Shown piece after piece: positions 28,160 to 40,317 of a DNA stretch of 64,000 bases. This DNA comes from Halomonas citrativorans (GTDB taxonomy: Bacteria > Pseudomonadota > Gammaproteobacteria > Pseudomonadales > Halomonadaceae), in assembly GCF_900163645.1 (NCBI RefSeq), contig NZ_FUKM01000046.1, positions 1 through 64,000 on the forward strand, written 5' to 3'. Under the pieces are notes generated by a model. The model did no database searches, was not told where the DNA came from, and was given only the letters and a program-made list of their open reading frames with translations. Position 1 is the stretch's first letter, and each line of letters begins with the position of its first letter. A program made the position numbers and the translations under genes.

Positions 28160-30691
28160 TTACAGGCTGCGCTCGACTCTGACTTGATCGAAGACTTCGA
28201 TCTTGTCGCCGACCTGGACATCGTTATAGTTCTTCACGCCGATGCCACACTCCATACCGTTACGTACATCTTGTACGTCGTCCTTGAAGCGGCGCAGCGA
28301 TTCGAGCTCGCCTTCGTAGATGACCACGTTGTCACGCAGTACGCGGATGCGTTTGCTGCGGGACACGGAACCTTCGACGACCATACAACCCGCCACTGCA
28401 CCGATCTTCGGCGCACGGAACACATCGCGCACTTCGGCAACACCGACGATCTCTTCTTTCCACTCGGGTGCGAGCATACCGCTCATCGCCTGCTTGACCT
28501 CATCGATCAAGTGGTAGATGACGCTGTAGTAACGCAGATCCAAGCCTTCACGCTCAATAATCTCGCGAGCGGCGGCGTCAGCGCGAACGTTAAAGCCGAC
28601 CACGATCGCCTCAGAGGCCAGCGCCAGGTTAGCGTCGGTACCGGTGATACCACCAACACCTGAAGAGACCACCGCCACTTGTACTTCATCAGTGGAGAGC
28701 TCTTCCAGAGCACCTTTAATCGCCTCCAGAGAGCCTTGTACGTCGGCTTTAAGAACGATATTAACCTTGGCCACTTCATCCTGGCCCATCTGGCTAAACA
28801 TGTTCTCAAGCTTGGCTTTCTGCTGACGCGCCAGACGTACTTCGCGGTACTTGCCTTGACGGAAGTTAGCCACTTCGCGGGCTTTCTTCTCATCAGCCAC
28901 GACCATGAAGTCATCACCTGCATCCGGCGTACCGTCCAGGCCCTGAATCTCAACGGGCATGGCAGGACCGACGCTCTCAACCTGCAGGCCAAGTTCGTTG
29001 GTCAGCGCACGTACACGGCCGTAGTGCAGGCCAGCCAGAACGATATCGCCTTTCTGCAGCGTACCGTTTTGAACCAGCACGGTGGCAACGGGGCCACGAC
29101 CTCGGTCAAGACGCGACTCAACGACAACGCCTTTACCAGGTGCCGACGGCACTGCTTTCAGCTCAAGCACTTCAGAAACCAGCTGAATCGCTTCCAGCAG
29201 CTCTTCAATACCGTCACCGGTCTTAGCGGAAACGTGTACAAACTGCGTATCACCGCCCCACTCTTCGGAAATCACGCCGTGCTGCGAAAGTTCGTTACGA
29301 ATGCGGTCAAAATCAACACCCACTTTATCGATCTTGTTCACCGCAACGACCATGGGTACTTCAGCCGCCTTGGAGTGCTCAATCGCCTCAATGGTCTGGG
29401 GCATCACGCCGTCGTCAGCAGCGACCACCAGGATAACCACGTCGGTTGCCTTGGCACCACGAGCACGCATGGCGGTAAACGCCGCGTGACCAGGGGTATC
29501 CAGGAAGGTCACGCCACCGTGATTGTCTTCAACGTGATAGGCACCGATATGCTGGGTGATACCACCCGCTTCACCGGTGGCCACTTTGGCACGACGAATG
29601 TAGTCAAGTAGCGAGGTTTTACCGTGGTCAACGTGACCCATAACGGTCACGACGGGAGAACGTGTGATCTCTTCGCCTTCATAGGAGATGCCTTCAAGCA
29701 TTTCCGTTTCCAGCGCATCATCCTTCACCAGCTTGACCTTGTGGCCCATCTCTTCCACTACGATGGCCGCTGTATCCTGGTCAATCGTTTGGTTGATGGT
29801 CACGGCCGCGCCCATGTTAAACATGGCCTTGATGACTTCGTTGGCCTTGATCGACATTTTGTCGGCAAGCTCAGCCACGCTGATTGACTCAGGGATCGAT
29901 ACTTCACGTACGATCGGCTGAGTCGGCTTCTGAAAGCCGTGCTTACCATTGCCGCTCTGGCTTGGGCCACGGCGGCCGCCACGACGTTCGGCACGTTTTA
30001 CTTTCTTCGCGCCACCGCCGCGCTTACGCTCTTCGCGATCACCACGGTCATCTTCAGCATCACGACCTTTTTTCTTCGCGACAGCTTTCTTGGGCGGTGC
30101 GGCACGACGGTCGGTACGGCCTTCTTTCGGCGGTGCCGGCGGCATATCATCTGTCGCTGGCGTATCGTCGATCTGAAGCTCGGGCACTTCAAGCTTAGGC
30201 TCAGCCGCAGCTTTTGCTTCGGCTTCTTTGCGCGCTGCGTCTTCCGCTGCTTTCGCTTTAGCGGCCGCTGCTTTCTCTTCAGCTTCACGTGCTTCGCGCG
30301 CTTTACGCTCGGCTTCAGCTTCGGCCATATCGCCCACTAGCTGGCGCGGACCTGAATGCTTGGGCTCAGCGACTTTCGGCTTATTCTCTTCAGCGCTTTT
30401 AACATACGTTTTTTTCTTACGTACTTGCACTTCAATCGTTTTACCGCGTTCGCCGGTATTGATGCGGCTGCGTGTTTTGCGAGTCAGCGTGATCCGGTTT
30501 TTGCTCGGATCGGCTTCAGCAACACCACCATGGCTTTTCTGCAAAAAGCCAAGCAGTTTCTGCTTATCTTCCTCAGACACGGCATCGCCTTCAGAGGCGT
30601 GCTTCAAGCCAGCTTCTTTCATCTGTTCTAATAGGCGGGGCACATCACGGCCCACCTTTACTGCAAAATCTTTAACTGTCATATCTGACAT
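28160..30691 (-). CDS. infB: translation initiation factor IF-2
   Basis: IF-2 is the GTPase that positions initiator tRNA on the 30S subunit. The 843-aa protein has an N-terminal IF2N domain (about 1-50), a long charged Lys/Glu/Ala-rich linker (about 110-250) and a second IF2N domain. The GTP-binding domain has GHVDHGKTS (G1, about 350), DTPGHAAF (G3) and NKIDK (G4). EF-Tu-like and C-terminal tRNA-binding domains follow, ending [17 protein letters not shown]. It lies in the rimP-nusA-infB-rbfA-truB-rpsO order. Confidence 0.97.
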   Translation of the reverse strand: MSDMTVKDFAVKVGRDVPRLLEQMKEAGLKHASEGDAVSEEDKQKLLGFLQKSHGGVAEADPSKNRITLTRKTRSRINTGERGKTIEVQVRKKKTYVKSAEENKPKVAEPKHSGPRQLVGDMAEAEAERKAREAREAEEKAAAAKAKAAEDAARKEAEAKAAAEPKLEVPELQIDDTPATDDMPPAPPKEGRTDRRAAPPKKAVAKKKGRDAEDDRGDREERKRGGGAKKVKRAERRGGRRGPSQSGNGKHGFQKPTQPIVREVSIPESISVAELADKMSIKANEVIKAMFNMGAAVTINQTIDQDTAAIVVEEMGHKVKLVKDDALETEMLEGISYEGEEITRSPVVTVMGHVDHGKTSLLDYIRRAKVATGEAGGITQHIGAYHVEDNHGGVTFLDTPGHAAFTAMRARGAKATDVVILVVAADDGVMPQTIEAIEHSKAAEVPMVVAVNKIDKVGVDFDRIRNELSQHGVISEEWGGDTQFVHVSAKTGDGIEELLEAIQLVSEVLELKAVPSAPGKGVVVESRLDRGRGPVATVLVQNGTLQKGDIVLAGLHYGRVRALTNELGLQVESVGPAMPVEIQGLDGTPDAGDDFMVVADEKKAREVANFRQGKYREVRLARQQKAKLENMFSQMGQDEVAKVNIVLKADVQGSLEAIKGALEELSTDEVQVAVVSSGVGGITGTDANLALASEAIVVGFNVRADAAAREIIEREGLDLRYYSVIYHLIDEVKQAMSGMLAPEWKEEIVGVAEVRDVFRAPKIGAVAGCMVVEGSVSRSKRIRVLRDNVVIYEGELESLRRFKDDVQDVRNGMECGIGVKNYNDVQVGDKIEVFDQVRVERSL

Positions 30692-30718
30692 AGTGACCCT
30701 CCTCAGCCCGTGACCTGT

Positions 30719-32233
30719 TTACTGTGTGTTCGAATCCGATGCGTTATCGTCTTCAAACCAGGGCGCACGGGCAGTCATGATCAGTGCCGCTGCGCGCGCT
30801 TCGTCCAACTCCTCGATATCGACCAGATCGTCGACAGACTGCTCGGCGAGATCTTCCATAGTGACAATGCCACGGCTAGCCAGAATGAAGGCCAGATGGC
30901 GCTCCATGCCGTCCATTTCCAGCAGATCTGCTGCTGGTTGGGCACCATCTAGCGCTTCTTCCGAGGCAATCGCCATCGTCAGCAGCTCGTCTTTCGCACG
31001 TGCACGCAGCTCTTCAACCAGATCTTCATCGAACTCTTCGATCTCGAGCATTTCTTCAAGCGGCACGTAGGCAACTTCTTCCAGGGTGGTAAACCCTTCT
31101 TCGACCAGCAGGCGAGCCACGTCTTCGTCCACTTCCAGTTGCTGAACGAACGTGTCCACCAGACTGTCAATTTCCTGCTCGCGCTTGGATTCGGCTTCTT
31201 CTTCGGTCATCACGTTGATACGCCAGCCGGTAAGCTCTGACGCCAAGCGTACGTTTTGACCACTACGACCAATTGCCTGTGCCAGGTTATCTTGAGCAAC
31301 CGCCACGTCCATTGCATGGGCGTCCTCGTCGACAAGGATAGACCCAACATCAGCGGGCGCCATGGCATTAATGACCAGCTGGGCGGGATTGTCGTCCCAC
31401 AGCACGATATCGACACGCTCATTTTGCAGCTCAGACGAAACAGCCTGAACGCGTGAACCACGCATACCCACACACGCCCCTACCGGGTCGATGCGGCGAT
31501 CATTCGTCTTAACGGCAATTTTGGCACGTGAGCCGGGGTCGCGCGCAGCCCCTTTAATTTCAATCAGCTGCTCAGCAATTTCAGGCACTTCGATTTTAAA
31601 CAGCTCGATAATCAACGCCGGGTTGGTACGCGACAGCTGCAGCTGGGCACCCCGTGCATCCGGGTCAACTTTAACCAGCAGTGCGCGAACCCGCTCGTTC
31701 ATGCGGTAACGCTCGCCGTGGATCATCTCATTGCGCGGCAAGAAGGCTTCAGCATTCTCGCCCAAATCAATAATCAGGCCGTCACGGGTGGTCTTTTTGA
31801 CAATACCGGCCACCAGTTCGCCTTCACGGTCCGCATATTGGCGAACCACTTCAGCGCGCTCAGCTTCACGTACTTTTTGTACGATGACCTGCTTGGCGGT
31901 TTGGGCGGCAATGCGTCCAAACATCGCGTTTTCAATCTGCTTTTCGACAACGTCGCCAAGCTTCAAAGGCGGGTCGCGCTGCTCAGCGATGGTCTCTTTG
32001 ATTTCGTAATCTGGCGTTTCGAATTCGTCATCTTCAACGACTGTCCAGTAGCGGAAGGTGTCGTATTCCCCTGTGCGGCGGTCGATACGCACCCGCACAT
32101 TGGCTTCTTCATTTTCAAAACGCTTGCGTGACGCACTCGCAAGAGCCGCTTCTACCGCCTCGAAGATGACATCCCGGGGGACGCCTTTTTCGTTGGAGAT
32201 CGCGTCAACGACCATTAAAATTTCTTTACTCAT
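30719..32233 (-). CDS. nusA: transcription termination/antitermination protein NusA
   Basis: NusA binds RNA polymerase and nascent RNA. It acts in pausing, termination and rRNA anti-termination, including at boxA leaders like the one at the left edge of this window. The 504-aa protein has the N-terminal RNAP-binding domain (about 1-130), an S1 domain, two KH domains ([31 protein letters not shown]) and two acidic C-terminal AR repeats (about 360-490). It lies 72 bases after rimP. Confidence 0.97.
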   Translation of the reverse strand: MSKEILMVVDAISNEKGVPRDVIFEAVEAALASASRKRFENEEANVRVRIDRRTGEYDTFRYWTVVEDDEFETPDYEIKETIAEQRDPPLKLGDVVEKQIENAMFGRIAAQTAKQVIVQKVREAERAEVVRQYADREGELVAGIVKKTTRDGLIIDLGENAEAFLPRNEMIHGERYRMNERVRALLVKVDPDARGAQLQLSRTNPALIIELFKIEVPEIAEQLIEIKGAARDPGSRAKIAVKTNDRRIDPVGACVGMRGSRVQAVSSELQNERVDIVLWDDNPAQLVINAMAPADVGSILVDEDAHAMDVAVAQDNLAQAIGRSGQNVRLASELTGWRINVMTEEEAESKREQEIDSLVDTFVQQLEVDEDVARLLVEEGFTTLEEVAYVPLEEMLEIEEFDEDLVEELRARAKDELLTMAIASEEALDGAQPAADLLEMDGMERHLAFILASRGIVTMEDLAEQSVDDLVDIEELDEARAAALIMTARAPWFEDDNASDSNTQ

Positions 32234-32305
32234 GCGTTTGCCTCGCCAGAAAACCTGTCCTTTTGTGCATCACCCCGGCAGCCTGCCGGCAGCGCCGCCA
32301 CCCGG

Positions 32306-32767
32306 TTAATCGTCGAACTGCGGTACGATGTGCGCTGAATCAATGCTTTCAATCGGAAAGCAGAACTCCTCGCCATCCAGTTGTAGCAGTACTTCATCAC
32401 CCTCGACACCTGCCAAGAGCCCCTGGTATTTGCGCCGTCCATCAAATGCCACGCGCAGCTTAAGTGCGACATGGTGGCCTTGATAGCGGGTAAATTGATC
32501 CAGGGTATATAAAGGGCGTGCCATACCGGGCGAAGAGACTTCCAGCCGGTACTCACCGGGAATGGGATCTTCCACGTCCATCACAGCACTGACTTGGCGA
32601 CTAATATCAGCGCAATTTTCCACACTGACACCGCTTTCGCTTTCGATGTAAATCACCAACCGCGAATGCTTGCCTTGGGAAACATGGTCGACACCCCATA
32701 GCTCAAAGCCCATGGCGGCGACGACAGGTTCAATTAGCGCATGTAGCGCTGCGTGTTTAGTGGCCAC
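32306..32767 (-). CDS. rimP: ribosome maturation factor RimP
   Basis: RimP is needed for 30S subunit assembly. I place the start at GTG 32767 (VATKHAALHALIEPVVAAMG), eight bases after AGGAG. This gives a 153-aa protein of usual length; the open frame reaches 67 codons further, through a terminator hairpin, and is not coding there. Family blocks are GFELWGVDHV, LVIYIESESGVSVENCADISRQ and YRLEVSSPGMARPLYTLDQF. It heads the nusA operon after the initiator tRNA gene, as in E. coli. Confidence 0.93.
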   Translation of the reverse strand: MATKHAALHALIEPVVAAMGFELWGVDHVSQGKHSRLVIYIESESGVSVENCADISRQVSAVMDVEDPIPGEYRLEVSSPGMARPLYTLDQFTRYQGHHVALKLRVAFDGRRKYQGLLAGVEGDEVLLQLDGEEFCFPIESIDSAHIVPQFDD

Positions 32768-32892
32768 AGACAAAGCTCCTATAGCCGTTGCATCAGGCAC
32801 CTGGCCAGGAGTTATTAGAGAAGCCAGGAGGCTGATTGGCGTTACCCGGAATGTGTCTCCGGCAACTCGGACGATATCCGCTCTTGAGACAC

Positions 32893-32922
32893 GCTTGTTA
32901 ACAAAAAGCTTGCTAACAAAAA
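32893..32922. repeat. 15-bp direct repeat next to the tRNA-operon terminator
   Basis: GCTTGTTAACAAAAA and GCTTGCTAACAAAAA are adjacent and differ at one base. The second copy runs into the terminator hairpin at 32919 and supplies its U tract on the minus strand. Confidence 0.75.
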
Positions 32923-32946
32923 GCCCCTTCACAGGAAGGGGCTTTT
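32919..32946 (-). terminator. terminator between tRNA-fMet and rimP
   Basis: AAAAGCCCCTTC and GAAGGGGCTTTT form a 12-bp stem around ACAG. On the minus strand it continues TTTTTGTTAGC. It separates the tRNA unit from rimP, which therefore needs a promoter in 32768-32918 or relies on read-through. I see no clear -35/-10 pair there. Confidence 0.85.
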
Positions 32947-33074
32947 CATAAGAAACCTGTAATACCAACCAGGAAACACAACGCAGGATTTACCTACTTA
33001 GCAGCTAACCCTTATCGACATTTCATTACCATGATCTGTCAGGCTAGTCGCCTATCTAACGTGTTACCAGGAAA

Positions 33075-33151
<77 letters not shown>

Positions 33152-33241
33152 TCAATCTAGGTCGACGATAATAGACACTTGAACCACTTACGTCAAGAAC
33201 TCTTTTCGTCTCAGGCGCTAAACCTGGGTTTCTTTATCAAA

Positions 33242-33269
33242 ACGTTTTTTGACGAACGTTGTTTGACAA
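33242..33269. repeat. 14-bp direct repeat between the two tRNA genes
   Basis: ACGTTTTTTGACGA and ACGTTGTTTGACAA are adjacent and match at 12 of 14 bases. They lie in the spacer between tRNA-Leu and tRNA-fMet. No terminator hairpin is evident there, so the two tRNAs are probably cotranscribed. Confidence 0.6.
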
Positions 33270-33303
33270 AGAGTCTGGGAAGCTGGCGAGCCAGCAAAAC
33301 AGA

Positions 33304-33390
33304 TGGTGCCGAAGGCGGGACTTGAACCCGCACGACCATACGGTCACTACCCCCTCAAGATAGCGTGTCTACCAATTCCACCACTTCGGC
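33304..33390 (-). tRNA. tRNA-Leu (GAG anticodon)
   Basis: An 87-nt class II tRNA gene with encoded CCA. It starts GCCGAAGTGGTGGAATTGG, has anticodon GAG in CTATCTTGAGGGGGTAG, a long variable arm and the T-arm GGGTTCAAGTCCC. It resembles E. coli leuU and likewise lies just after secG. Confidence 0.95.
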
Positions 33391-33424
33391 ATCAGGGGAG
33401 GCTAAAGAAAGCGACATCAAGCAT

Positions 33425-33784
33425 TTACTCGTTGCTTTCCTCTAGCACTGGCGCGGTATTATCCACACTTGCAGGGCTATCGTCAAGCGTTGGAACGCTT
33501 TGCTGTTGCTCGATCAGGCGTGAATCAGGAATGCCCGCTTCCGGCGCCTGGCTTGCTTGCGTTGCAAAGTACGCTAGCGCCATAGAGGTTACGAAAAAAC
33601 CTGCTGCCAGAACTGCGGTTGTACGCGATAGAAAGCTACCGCTACCGCGCGAGCCAAATACCGTTTGAGAGGCACCACCTCCAAACGCGGCACCAGCTTC
33701 GGCACCTTTACCCTGCTGAAGCAGGATCAATACAACCAGGGCGACCGCAATCACCACGTGGACCATAAGAATTGCAACTTGCAT
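33425..33784 (-). CDS. secG: protein translocase subunit SecG
   Basis: SecG is the small subunit of the SecYEG translocon. The 119-aa protein has a first membrane segment (about 3-21) and the family loop [26 protein letters not shown] second membrane segment (about 54-72) and a variable acidic tail follow. ATG 33784 ([11 protein letters not shown]) is the family start. It lies four bases after tpiA and before tRNA-Leu. Confidence 0.93.
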   Translation of the reverse strand: MQVAILMVHVVIAVALVVLILLQQGKGAEAGAAFGGGASQTVFGSRGSGSFLSRTTAVLAAGFFVTSMALAYFATQASQAPEAGIPDSRLIEQQQSVPTLDDSPASVDNTAPVLEESNE

Positions 33785-33788
33785 GGCG

Positions 33789-34538
33789 TTATCCTGCTGA
33801 CTGACAAATGGCGTAGAAATCATCGGTTTTGAGCGAAGCACCGCCCACTAAACCGCCGTCGATATCCGGCTGGGCAAGTAGCTCAGCCGCATTTTTTGCG
33901 TTCATACTGCCGCCGTAGAGCAACCGCATCTGCTCAGCGAACGCTGTACTAAACTCTGCGAGGTAGGCGCGAATTCCGGCCATTACGTCCTGCGCCTGCT
34001 CGGGCGTTGCTGTCCGCCCAGTACCAATCGCCCATACGGGTTCATAGGCAATCACGACCGCTTGGCGCTGTTCGGGCGCTAAACGCGTCATCGCATAGCC
34101 TACCTGGCGCAATACCACATCCATGGTCTTTTCTGCATCACGCTCGGCAAGTGATTCACCCACACACAGAATGGGCGTCAGACCATTATCAAGCGCCGCC
34201 AATAAGCGATCAAACACCTGCTCATCGCTTTCACGGTACAGCTCGCGACGCTCGGAGTGACCCACCAGTACGTACGACACCTCGAACTCTTTGAGCATAC
34301 GTCCGCTCACTTCACCCGTATGCGCACCAGACTCGACTGGATTGAGCGTCTGGGCGCCTAGCGTTAGCGGTGTATTGCGAAATGCCTGACGCGCCGCGTC
34401 CAGATATGGAAAGGGGGGAATAAGCACAACGTCCAAGGCTGCAGGTAACGAGACATCAGCAAACGCGCTGCCAAAATCATTTATCAGTGCAGCGGACCCG
34501 TTCATTTTCCAATTACCGGCAATTAATGGCGTACGCAT
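33789..34538 (-). CDS. tpiA: triosephosphate isomerase
   Basis: TpiA interconverts dihydroxyacetone phosphate and glyceraldehyde 3-phosphate. The 249-aa TIM barrel has GNWKMNG at the start (catalytic Lys), the catalytic His in [11 protein letters not shown] (about 95), the catalytic Glu in [11 protein letters not shown] (about 167) and GGSMNAKNA and GGLVGGASL for phosphate binding. It is part of the glmM-tpiA-secG order seen in gammaproteobacteria. Confidence 0.96.
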   Translation of the reverse strand: MRTPLIAGNWKMNGSAALINDFGSAFADVSLPAALDVVLIPPFPYLDAARQAFRNTPLTLGAQTLNPVESGAHTGEVSGRMLKEFEVSYVLVGHSERRELYRESDEQVFDRLLAALDNGLTPILCVGESLAERDAEKTMDVVLRQVGYAMTRLAPEQRQAVVIAYEPVWAIGTGRTATPEQAQDVMAGIRAYLAEFSTAFAEQMRLLYGGSMNAKNAAELLAQPDIDGGLVGGASLKTDDFYAICQSAG

Positions 34539-34616
34539 GAACTCTCCTCACTCAAGGTGGAGCGAAATGGTATAGGAGCGGCCTTGACAAGACAACCGCT
34601 GACAAGCACAGCTGCC

Positions 34617-35966
34617 TTATTTGAGCAAGGCTTGAACACGATCAGCCAGCCCTTGAGTCAACTGTTCGACATTCAAGTGACCACAGCCTTCTACCATAAC
34701 GCGTATCAATGGCTCAGTGCCGGAGGGCCGCAACAGCACTCGCCCCTGATCACCCAGCTGTTTTTCAACGTCAGCAACAGCATCCTGTAGCGTGCTTAAT
34801 GCCATAACATCATGCGCCAAGGTTCCTGCGGGCAAGCGCACATTCACTAATGCCTGAGGGACTTTCTCAAACCCTTTCAGTAATTCAGGCAACGATGTTT
34901 GCTCACGGATCATCAATGCCAACACCTGTAGAGCAGCGACAATGCCGTCACCAGTGGTTTGCACATGACCGCATACAATATGTCCCGACGCTTCGCCACC
35001 CAACTCCCACTCGTTAGCAGCCATCATTTCCATGACAAAGCGATCGCCCACCTTGGCACGCTTAAAGGGGATACCCAGCTTTTCAAGCGCGACAGCAAGG
35101 CCAAAGTTACTCATTAAGGTGCCTACCACGCCACCTGCTAACAGGCCTCGCTCATGACGGTCACGGGCAATCAAATAGAGAATATCATCGCCATCAATTT
35201 CGCGGCCATCACTATCCACCAGCAGCACGCGGTCCCCATCACCATCAAATGCGATGCCTAAATCGGCCCCCCGGTGAATGACCGCAGCACGTAGCGCCGC
35301 AGGATGCGTAGAGCCTACTTGATGGTTAATATTCAAGCCGTCAGGTGACGCGCCGATAACGCTGACCTCTGCGCCTAGCTCGCGAAACACGTTTGGCGCA
35401 ATGTGATAGGTCGCACCGTGGGAGCAATCCAGCACAACGTTTAGCCCATGCAGGCTTAAGCGGTCTGGCAGCGTCGATTTGCAAAACTCGATATAGCGAC
35501 CGGCGGCATCACCAATCCGGGTTGCCTTGCCCAGCTGGGCCGCTTCAGCGGTCGTTAACGGCGCCTCCAGCATGGCTTCGATACGATCTTCTGTCTCATC
35601 GGGGAGCTTTTTGCCCTCTGCCGAGAAAAACTTAATGCCGTTATCATCAAACGGATTATGTGATGCTGAAATCACGATCCCTGCATCGGCACGAAAAGTG
35701 CGGGTGAGATACGCAATACCTGGTGTCGGCATCGGGCCCAAAAGCGACACATCAACGCCTGCTGCCGAAAGTCCAGCCTCTAACGCCGACTCAAACATAT
35801 AACCTGAAATACGCGTATCTTTACCAATCAACACCCGCGTCCGCCCCTTTTCGCGGCGCAATACCTGGCCCGCTGCCCAACCAAGCTTGAGCATAAAATC
35901 GGCAGTGATAGGTGCTTGTCCAACCGTACCCCGAATCCCGTCGGTACCAAAATAGCGTCGTGTCAT
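34617..35966 (-). CDS. glmM: phosphoglucosamine mutase
   Basis: GlmM converts glucosamine-6-phosphate to glucosamine-1-phosphate for cell-wall UDP-GlcNAc synthesis. The 449-aa protein has [11 protein letters not shown] at the start, the phosphoserine site [15 protein letters not shown] (about 100), the metal loop [16 protein letters not shown] (about 240), GGEASGHIV and the phosphate-binding [15 protein letters not shown] 35966 follows GAGGAAA and overlaps the folP stop by four bases, so the two are coupled. Confidence 0.96.
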   Translation of the reverse strand: MTRRYFGTDGIRGTVGQAPITADFMLKLGWAAGQVLRREKGRTRVLIGKDTRISGYMFESALEAGLSAAGVDVSLLGPMPTPGIAYLTRTFRADAGIVISASHNPFDDNGIKFFSAEGKKLPDETEDRIEAMLEAPLTTAEAAQLGKATRIGDAAGRYIEFCKSTLPDRLSLHGLNVVLDCSHGATYHIAPNVFRELGAEVSVIGASPDGLNINHQVGSTHPAALRAAVIHRGADLGIAFDGDGDRVLLVDSDGREIDGDDILYLIARDRHERGLLAGGVVGTLMSNFGLAVALEKLGIPFKRAKVGDRFVMEMMAANEWELGGEASGHIVCGHVQTTGDGIVAALQVLALMIREQTSLPELLKGFEKVPQALVNVRLPAGTLAHDVMALSTLQDAVADVEKQLGDQGRVLLRPSGTEPLIRVMVEGCGHLNVEQLTQGLADRVQALLK

Positions 35967-36877
35967 GAATGTTTTTCCTCGTTTAGCGGCATGTCGCACC
36001 CCTCCTGGAGTACCGCCCAGGCCATATTAACGGCATCGACCGTCGGCCCTACATCGTGCACGCGTAGAATTTTAGCGCCACGTTCAACGGCCATGGCAGA
36101 CAGCGCAAGACCACCCGCCAAACGCTCTTCAACCGGACGCCCCAGCACTTTGCCAATCATGCTCTTACGCGACATTCCAACCAATAGCGGCAAACCAAGC
36201 GCCTGCAGGGCACCCATATATTTTAGCAGGCGCAAATTGTGTTCAACCGTTTTACCAAACCCAAAGCCTGGATCAAGCAGCAAACGGCTGCGACGAAGGC
36301 CAGCAGCCTCGCACTCCGCTACACGCTGCGCCAGATAATCAGCGACAGCCACTTCCACCGGTTGGTCATAAGAAGGTGAATGCTGCATATCCTGTGGCTC
36401 ACCCTGGCGGTGCATTAAACAGACAGGAAGCCCGCTGCCAATGGCCGCCATTAAGGCATCTTCACGCTCAAGCGCACGCACGTCGTTAATCATTCCGGCG
36501 CCAAGCGCACTTGATTCGCGCATCACCAGCGAGCAGCTGGTATCGACCGACACCAACGCATCCAGCTCACGAACCAGCGCTTCAACAACCGGCGCGACCC
36601 GATCAAGCTCCTCTTGAGCACTTAGCGGCTCAGCCCCGGGGCGCGTCGACTCACCGCCCACATCAATAATCGCGGCACCTTCGGCAAGCATACGCTCGGC
36701 ATGACGCAGCGCGTCATCCAGCGCTACGTGCCGACCACCATCAGAGAAAGAGTCGGGCGTAACATTTAAAATCCCCATAACGCGAGGAAAAGAGAGATCC
36801 AGTACATGGCGCCCGCAACGCATGTGCACATTATCATTCATTGCGGGTGATAAAGAGGGGTCAATTATTGATTTCAT
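35963..36877 (-). CDS. folP: dihydropteroate synthase
   Basis: FolP condenses p-aminobenzoate with the pterin pyrophosphate made by FolK; it is the target of sulfonamides. The TIM-barrel protein has [16 protein letters not shown] (about 33-48), [52 protein letters not shown] and RVHDV. The start is uncertain: ATG 36877 gives 304 aa, while in-frame ATGs at 36841 and 36823 give shorter proteins closer to the family core. It lies between ftsH and glmM, as in E. coli. Confidence 0.94.
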   Translation of the reverse strand: MKSIIDPSLSPAMNDNVHMRCGRHVLDLSFPRVMGILNVTPDSFSDGGRHVALDDALRHAERMLAEGAAIIDVGGESTRPGAEPLSAQEELDRVAPVVEALVRELDALVSVDTSCSLVMRESSALGAGMINDVRALEREDALMAAIGSGLPVCLMHRQGEPQDMQHSPSYDQPVEVAVADYLAQRVAECEAAGLRRSRLLLDPGFGFGKTVEHNLRLLKYMGALQALGLPLLVGMSRKSMIGKVLGRPVEERLAGGLALSAMAVERGAKILRVHDVGPTVDAVNMAWAVLQEGCDMPLNEEKHS

Positions 36878-36930
36878 GCGGCTACCTATTAAAAAGAAGC
36901 ACTGCTACTGTCTGAATAACAGCATAACAA

Positions 36931-36957
36931 AAAGGCGCCCCATATTGGGGCGCCTTT
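36931..36957 (-). terminator. terminator after ftsH
   Basis: AAAGGCGCCCC and GGGGCGCCTTT form an 11-bp stem with a 5-base loop, followed on the minus strand by TTTTTGTT. It lies 17 bases after the ftsH stop codon and should separate it from folP-glmM. Confidence 0.88.
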
Positions 36958-36974
36958 GCAGTGGCCGGAGCGTA

Positions 36975-38993
36975 TCAGGAACCCGTTGAACCACCTAGCG
37001 GGTCAGAGGGGCGCCGGCGAGGCTTGTCATCATCCTCATCACCCTCACCACCTGAAGCACTACCACCAGACGCATGATCAGTGGCGTTCGATGAATCGTT
37101 CTGCGCCGCCGGTGCGTCATCGCTAACGGGCGTACCACCGCCAGGTGAATCACCGTCGTTCCAGCCTTCCGGCGGACGCGGATCACGGCCTTCCATGATG
37201 TCTTTCAACTGGTCGGCATCGATGGTTTCGTACTTCATCAACGCTTCGGTCATGGCTTCCAGCTTATCGCGATTATCGGTCAGTATCTGACGCGCCTGCT
37301 CATAACAATCGTCAATAATCTTACGAATTTCTTTATCAAGACGCGTCGTTGTGTCACCCGACTTCATCTTGCTGCCGCCCTGACCCGGGCCGCCGAGGAA
37401 CTGGTGTGACTCGTCTTCGTCGTACATGATCGGGCCCATCTCATCCGACAGCCCCCATTTCGCGACCATGTTATGAGCCAGTTCCGTAGCGCGCTTGATG
37501 TCATTAGAAGCACCGGTGGTGACACCGTTGGCTCCCAGCGTCATCTCTTCGGCGATACGACCACCGAACAGCGAACAAATCTGGCTAAGAATCTGCTGAC
37601 GCGACAGGCTATAACGGTCTTCCTCGGGCAGGAACATGGTGACACCCAATGCCCGACCGCGCGGAATAATCGTTACCTTGTAGACCGGATCGTGCTCAGG
37701 CATCACCAGGCCAATAATCGCATGGCCCGATTCGTGATAAGCCGTATTCAGCTTCTCTTTATCGGTCATGACCATCGATTTGCGCTCAGCGCCCATCATG
37801 ATCTTGTCTTTGGCAAGCTCCAGCTCTTCCATGCTGACCAGGCGCTTGTTACGGCGCGCGGCGAACAGCGCTGACTCATTCACCAGGTTAGCCAAATCGG
37901 CACCTGAGAAGCCTGGCGTTCCACGAGCAATAATCGACGGTTTAACGTCTTCAGCCAGCGGCACCTTACGCAGGTGAACGCCCAGAATATGCTCACGGCC
38001 ACGGATATCCGGCAAGCCAACGGTCACCTGACGGTCAAAACGGCCCGGACGCAGAAGCGCTGGGTCAAGTACGTCCGGACGGTTGGTCGCGGCAATCACG
38101 ATAACGCCTTCGTTGGCTTCAAAGCCGTCCATCTCAACCAGCAGTTGGTTAAGCGTCTGCTCACGCTCATCATTACCGCCGCCCATACCGGCACCGCGTG
38201 AACGACCTACCGCGTCAATCTCATCGATAAAGATAATACAGGGTGACTGCTTCTTGGCCTGTTCGAACATATCGCGCACCCGCGAGGCACCGACACCCAC
38301 AAACATTTCAACGAAGTCGGAACCAGAAATCGAGAAGAACGGCACCTTGGCTTCACCGGAAATCGATTTTGCCAGCAGTGTTTTACCGGTTCCCGGTGGG
38401 CCCACCATCAACACACCACGAGGAATCGTACCGCCCAGGCGCTGAAATTTAGTCGGATCACGCAGGAAGTCGACGAGCTCTTCTACTTCCTCTTTCGCTT
38501 CATCACAGCCGGCTACGTCGGCAAAGGTAGTTTTGATCTGATCCTGAGAAAGCAGCTTGGCCTTGGACTTGCCAAAGCTCATCGGGCCGCCTTTACCGCC
38601 GCCAGCACCACCCTGCATCTGACGCATAAAGAACATAAAGATGGCCAGGATCAACAGAATCGGAAAGCTTGCGATCAGTAGGCGCGTCCAGATGCTTTGC
38701 TGCTCTGGCGCTTTACCCACAACCGTTACACTATTGCTTAGCAGGTCATCCATCAGCTTGGGATCTTCAGCCGCCGGACGAATCGTCTGGAACTGCGAAC
38801 CGTCCGTACGCTCACCGTTAATGGTATAGCCATCAATGGTAACGCTACGAACCTGCTGATTTTGCACCTGCTCCACAAACTGGGAGTAGTTGGTGCTTTG
38901 GGGAGCACTTTCGGTACTAAAATTGTTGAACACTGTCAGTAGCACAGCCGCGATGACCAGCCACAGGATCAGGTTCTTCGCCATATCGTTCAA
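36975..38993 (-). CDS. ftsH: ATP-dependent zinc metalloprotease FtsH
   Basis: FtsH is the membrane-anchored AAA+ protease that removes misfolded membrane proteins and regulators such as sigma-32 and LpxC. The 672-aa protein has two membrane helices (about 6-24 and 105-122). The AAA domain has Walker A GPPGTGKT (about 199), Walker [12 protein letters not shown] and the pore motif region [15 protein letters not shown]. The zinc site is HESGH (about 417). A Gly/Ser/Asp-rich tail follows. The rlmE-ftsH-folP-glmM order matches E. coli. Confidence 0.97.
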   Translation of the reverse strand: MNDMAKNLILWLVIAAVLLTVFNNFSTESAPQSTNYSQFVEQVQNQQVRSVTIDGYTINGERTDGSQFQTIRPAAEDPKLMDDLLSNSVTVVGKAPEQQSIWTRLLIASFPILLILAIFMFFMRQMQGGAGGGKGGPMSFGKSKAKLLSQDQIKTTFADVAGCDEAKEEVEELVDFLRDPTKFQRLGGTIPRGVLMVGPPGTGKTLLAKSISGEAKVPFFSISGSDFVEMFVGVGASRVRDMFEQAKKQSPCIIFIDEIDAVGRSRGAGMGGGNDEREQTLNQLLVEMDGFEANEGVIVIAATNRPDVLDPALLRPGRFDRQVTVGLPDIRGREHILGVHLRKVPLAEDVKPSIIARGTPGFSGADLANLVNESALFAARRNKRLVSMEELELAKDKIMMGAERKSMVMTDKEKLNTAYHESGHAIIGLVMPEHDPVYKVTIIPRGRALGVTMFLPEEDRYSLSRQQILSQICSLFGGRIAEEMTLGANGVTTGASNDIKRATELAHNMVAKWGLSDEMGPIMYDEDESHQFLGGPGQGGSKMKSGDTTTRLDKEIRKIIDDCYEQARQILTDNRDKLEAMTEALMKYETIDADQLKDIMEGRDPRPPEGWNDGDSPGGGTPVSDDAPAAQNDSSNATDHASGGSASGGEGDEDDDKPRRRPSDPLGGSTGS

Positions 38994-39197
38994 GGGGCTA
39001 CCCTCATTACAAGAATCCGTCAGTTAAACGCCAATACTGAGACCTTACACCAGTACCTGGCGTTCAACCATTGCCAAAGCACTATTAACTTTGGGCCATC
39101 TGTATCACGCTTATCTCATGCGTATAATGTGACACACCTTGCGCCTGCCTGTCTGGCAATCGCGATGATAAATCTTTGCTATGCACAACCTGTCATT

Positions 39198-39845
39198 TTA
39201 GCCGCGAAACCCCTCCGCTAGAAAGTAGACTTCCCGCGAACGAGCCCGCGAGGCATCTGGCTTACGGATCACGACACGATCAAAACTGCCGCGCAATTCT
39301 TTAAGGTAGGCATCAAACCCTTCCCCCTGAAACACCTTGGCCAAAAAGCGGCCTTTGGGGGGCAGTGTCTCACGGGCGAGCTCTAGCGCCAGCTCTACAA
39401 GGTACATGGCCTGAGGCTGGTCAATCGCAGCCATACCACTCATATTGGGGGCCATGTCGGACATCACAAGGTCTACCTGACGATTTCCCAGCCGTTCAAG
39501 AATCGCATTAAGCACTGACTCTTCCGTAAAATCGCCTTGAATAAAGTCCACCCCTGCCAGCGCATCCATCTCCAGTATGTCAGAGGCGATCACCACGCCA
39601 TCCATACCGACTTTCTCAGCAGCGATCTGGCTCCAACCGCCAGGTGCCGCGCCCAGATCAATGATCGTCATGCCCGGGCGAAACAGCTTATCTTTTTCAT
39701 CCAGCTCCAGCAGTTTATAGCTTGCGCGAGAGCGATAACCATCCTGCCAACTCTGTTTCACGTACTGGTCATCAAAGTGCTCTTTCTTCCAGTTGTTGCT
39801 GGTTTTGCTCACTGAATGTTTACGGTTCGGGGGCTTTTGCTGCAT
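39198..39845 (-). CDS. rlmE: 23S rRNA 2'-O-ribose methyltransferase (U2552)
   Basis: RlmE (FtsJ, RrmJ) methylates U2552 in the A loop of 23S rRNA. The protein has [23 protein letters not shown] and the SAM site [17 protein letters not shown] (about 60). The catalytic K-D-K-E type residues lie in [13 protein letters not shown] and [12 protein letters not shown] used ATG 39845 (215 aa). No strong ribosome-binding site is seen, and a GTG 11 codons later ([10 protein letters not shown]) would fit the family start equally well. It is upstream of ftsH and divergent from yhbY. Confidence 0.94.
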   Translation of the reverse strand: MQQKPPNRKHSVSKTSNNWKKEHFDDQYVKQSWQDGYRSRASYKLLELDEKDKLFRPGMTIIDLGAAPGGWSQIAAEKVGMDGVVIASDILEMDALAGVDFIQGDFTEESVLNAILERLGNRQVDLVMSDMAPNMSGMAAIDQPQAMYLVELALELARETLPPKGRFLAKVFQGEGFDAYLKELRGSFDRVVIRKPDASRARSREVYFLAEGFRG

Positions 39846-39959
39846 ATCAGAATCTAACACTGCAATAAGAGATAGGCGCGTTAACGCGATAGCTTTCACT
39901 TGGTGGCATTTCACCGTAAGATGGAACGTTAAGCGCTAACCGGGATACCGCAAGATACC

Positions 39960-40286
39960 ATGAGCTTGTCACAGGCACAAAAGAAAGCATTTCGCAGCAT
40001 TGGCCACCATTTGAACCCAGTGGTCACCGTTTCTGAAAACGGCGTCTCCGAAAATTTGCTCACAGAACTCAACCGCGCGCTCAACGATCACGAGCTTATC
40101 AAGGTGAAACTTGCCCTGCCTGAGCGTGACGACCGTGCGGCCATGCTAAACGAACTGGTCACCGGCAGCCGCGCCGACGTCGTGCAAACGATTGGCAAAA
40201 TGGCACTGCTTTATCGCAAAAACCCTAAAGCCAATCCGAAGCTCTCTAACGTTTCACGCTTCGAGGGTCACCACGGCCGCCACTAA
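39960..40286 (+). CDS. yhbY: ribosome assembly RNA-binding protein YhbY
   Basis: A 108-aa CRS1-YhbY (CRM) domain protein that associates with pre-50S particles. Family features are LSQAQKKAFRSIGHHLNPVVTV near the start, LTELNRALNDHELIKVKLA and the GxxG-like region around residues 65-80, then the end TIGKMALLYRKNPKANPKL. It is divergent from rlmE, as in E. coli. Confidence 0.93.
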   Translation: MSLSQAQKKAFRSIGHHLNPVVTVSENGVSENLLTELNRALNDHELIKVKLALPERDDRAAMLNELVTGSRADVVQTIGKMALLYRKNPKANPKLSNVSRFEGHHGRH

Positions 40287-40317
40287 AGCACCACTGACTG
40301 GTTGTTACAAAGAACGA

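Noticed and set aside
28679..29611. Long plus-strand open frame (310 codons) opposite infB
   Set aside because: It is the antisense shadow of a highly conserved GTPase gene. It has no ribosome-binding site, no recognisable domain, and a composition that mirrors infB codon bias.
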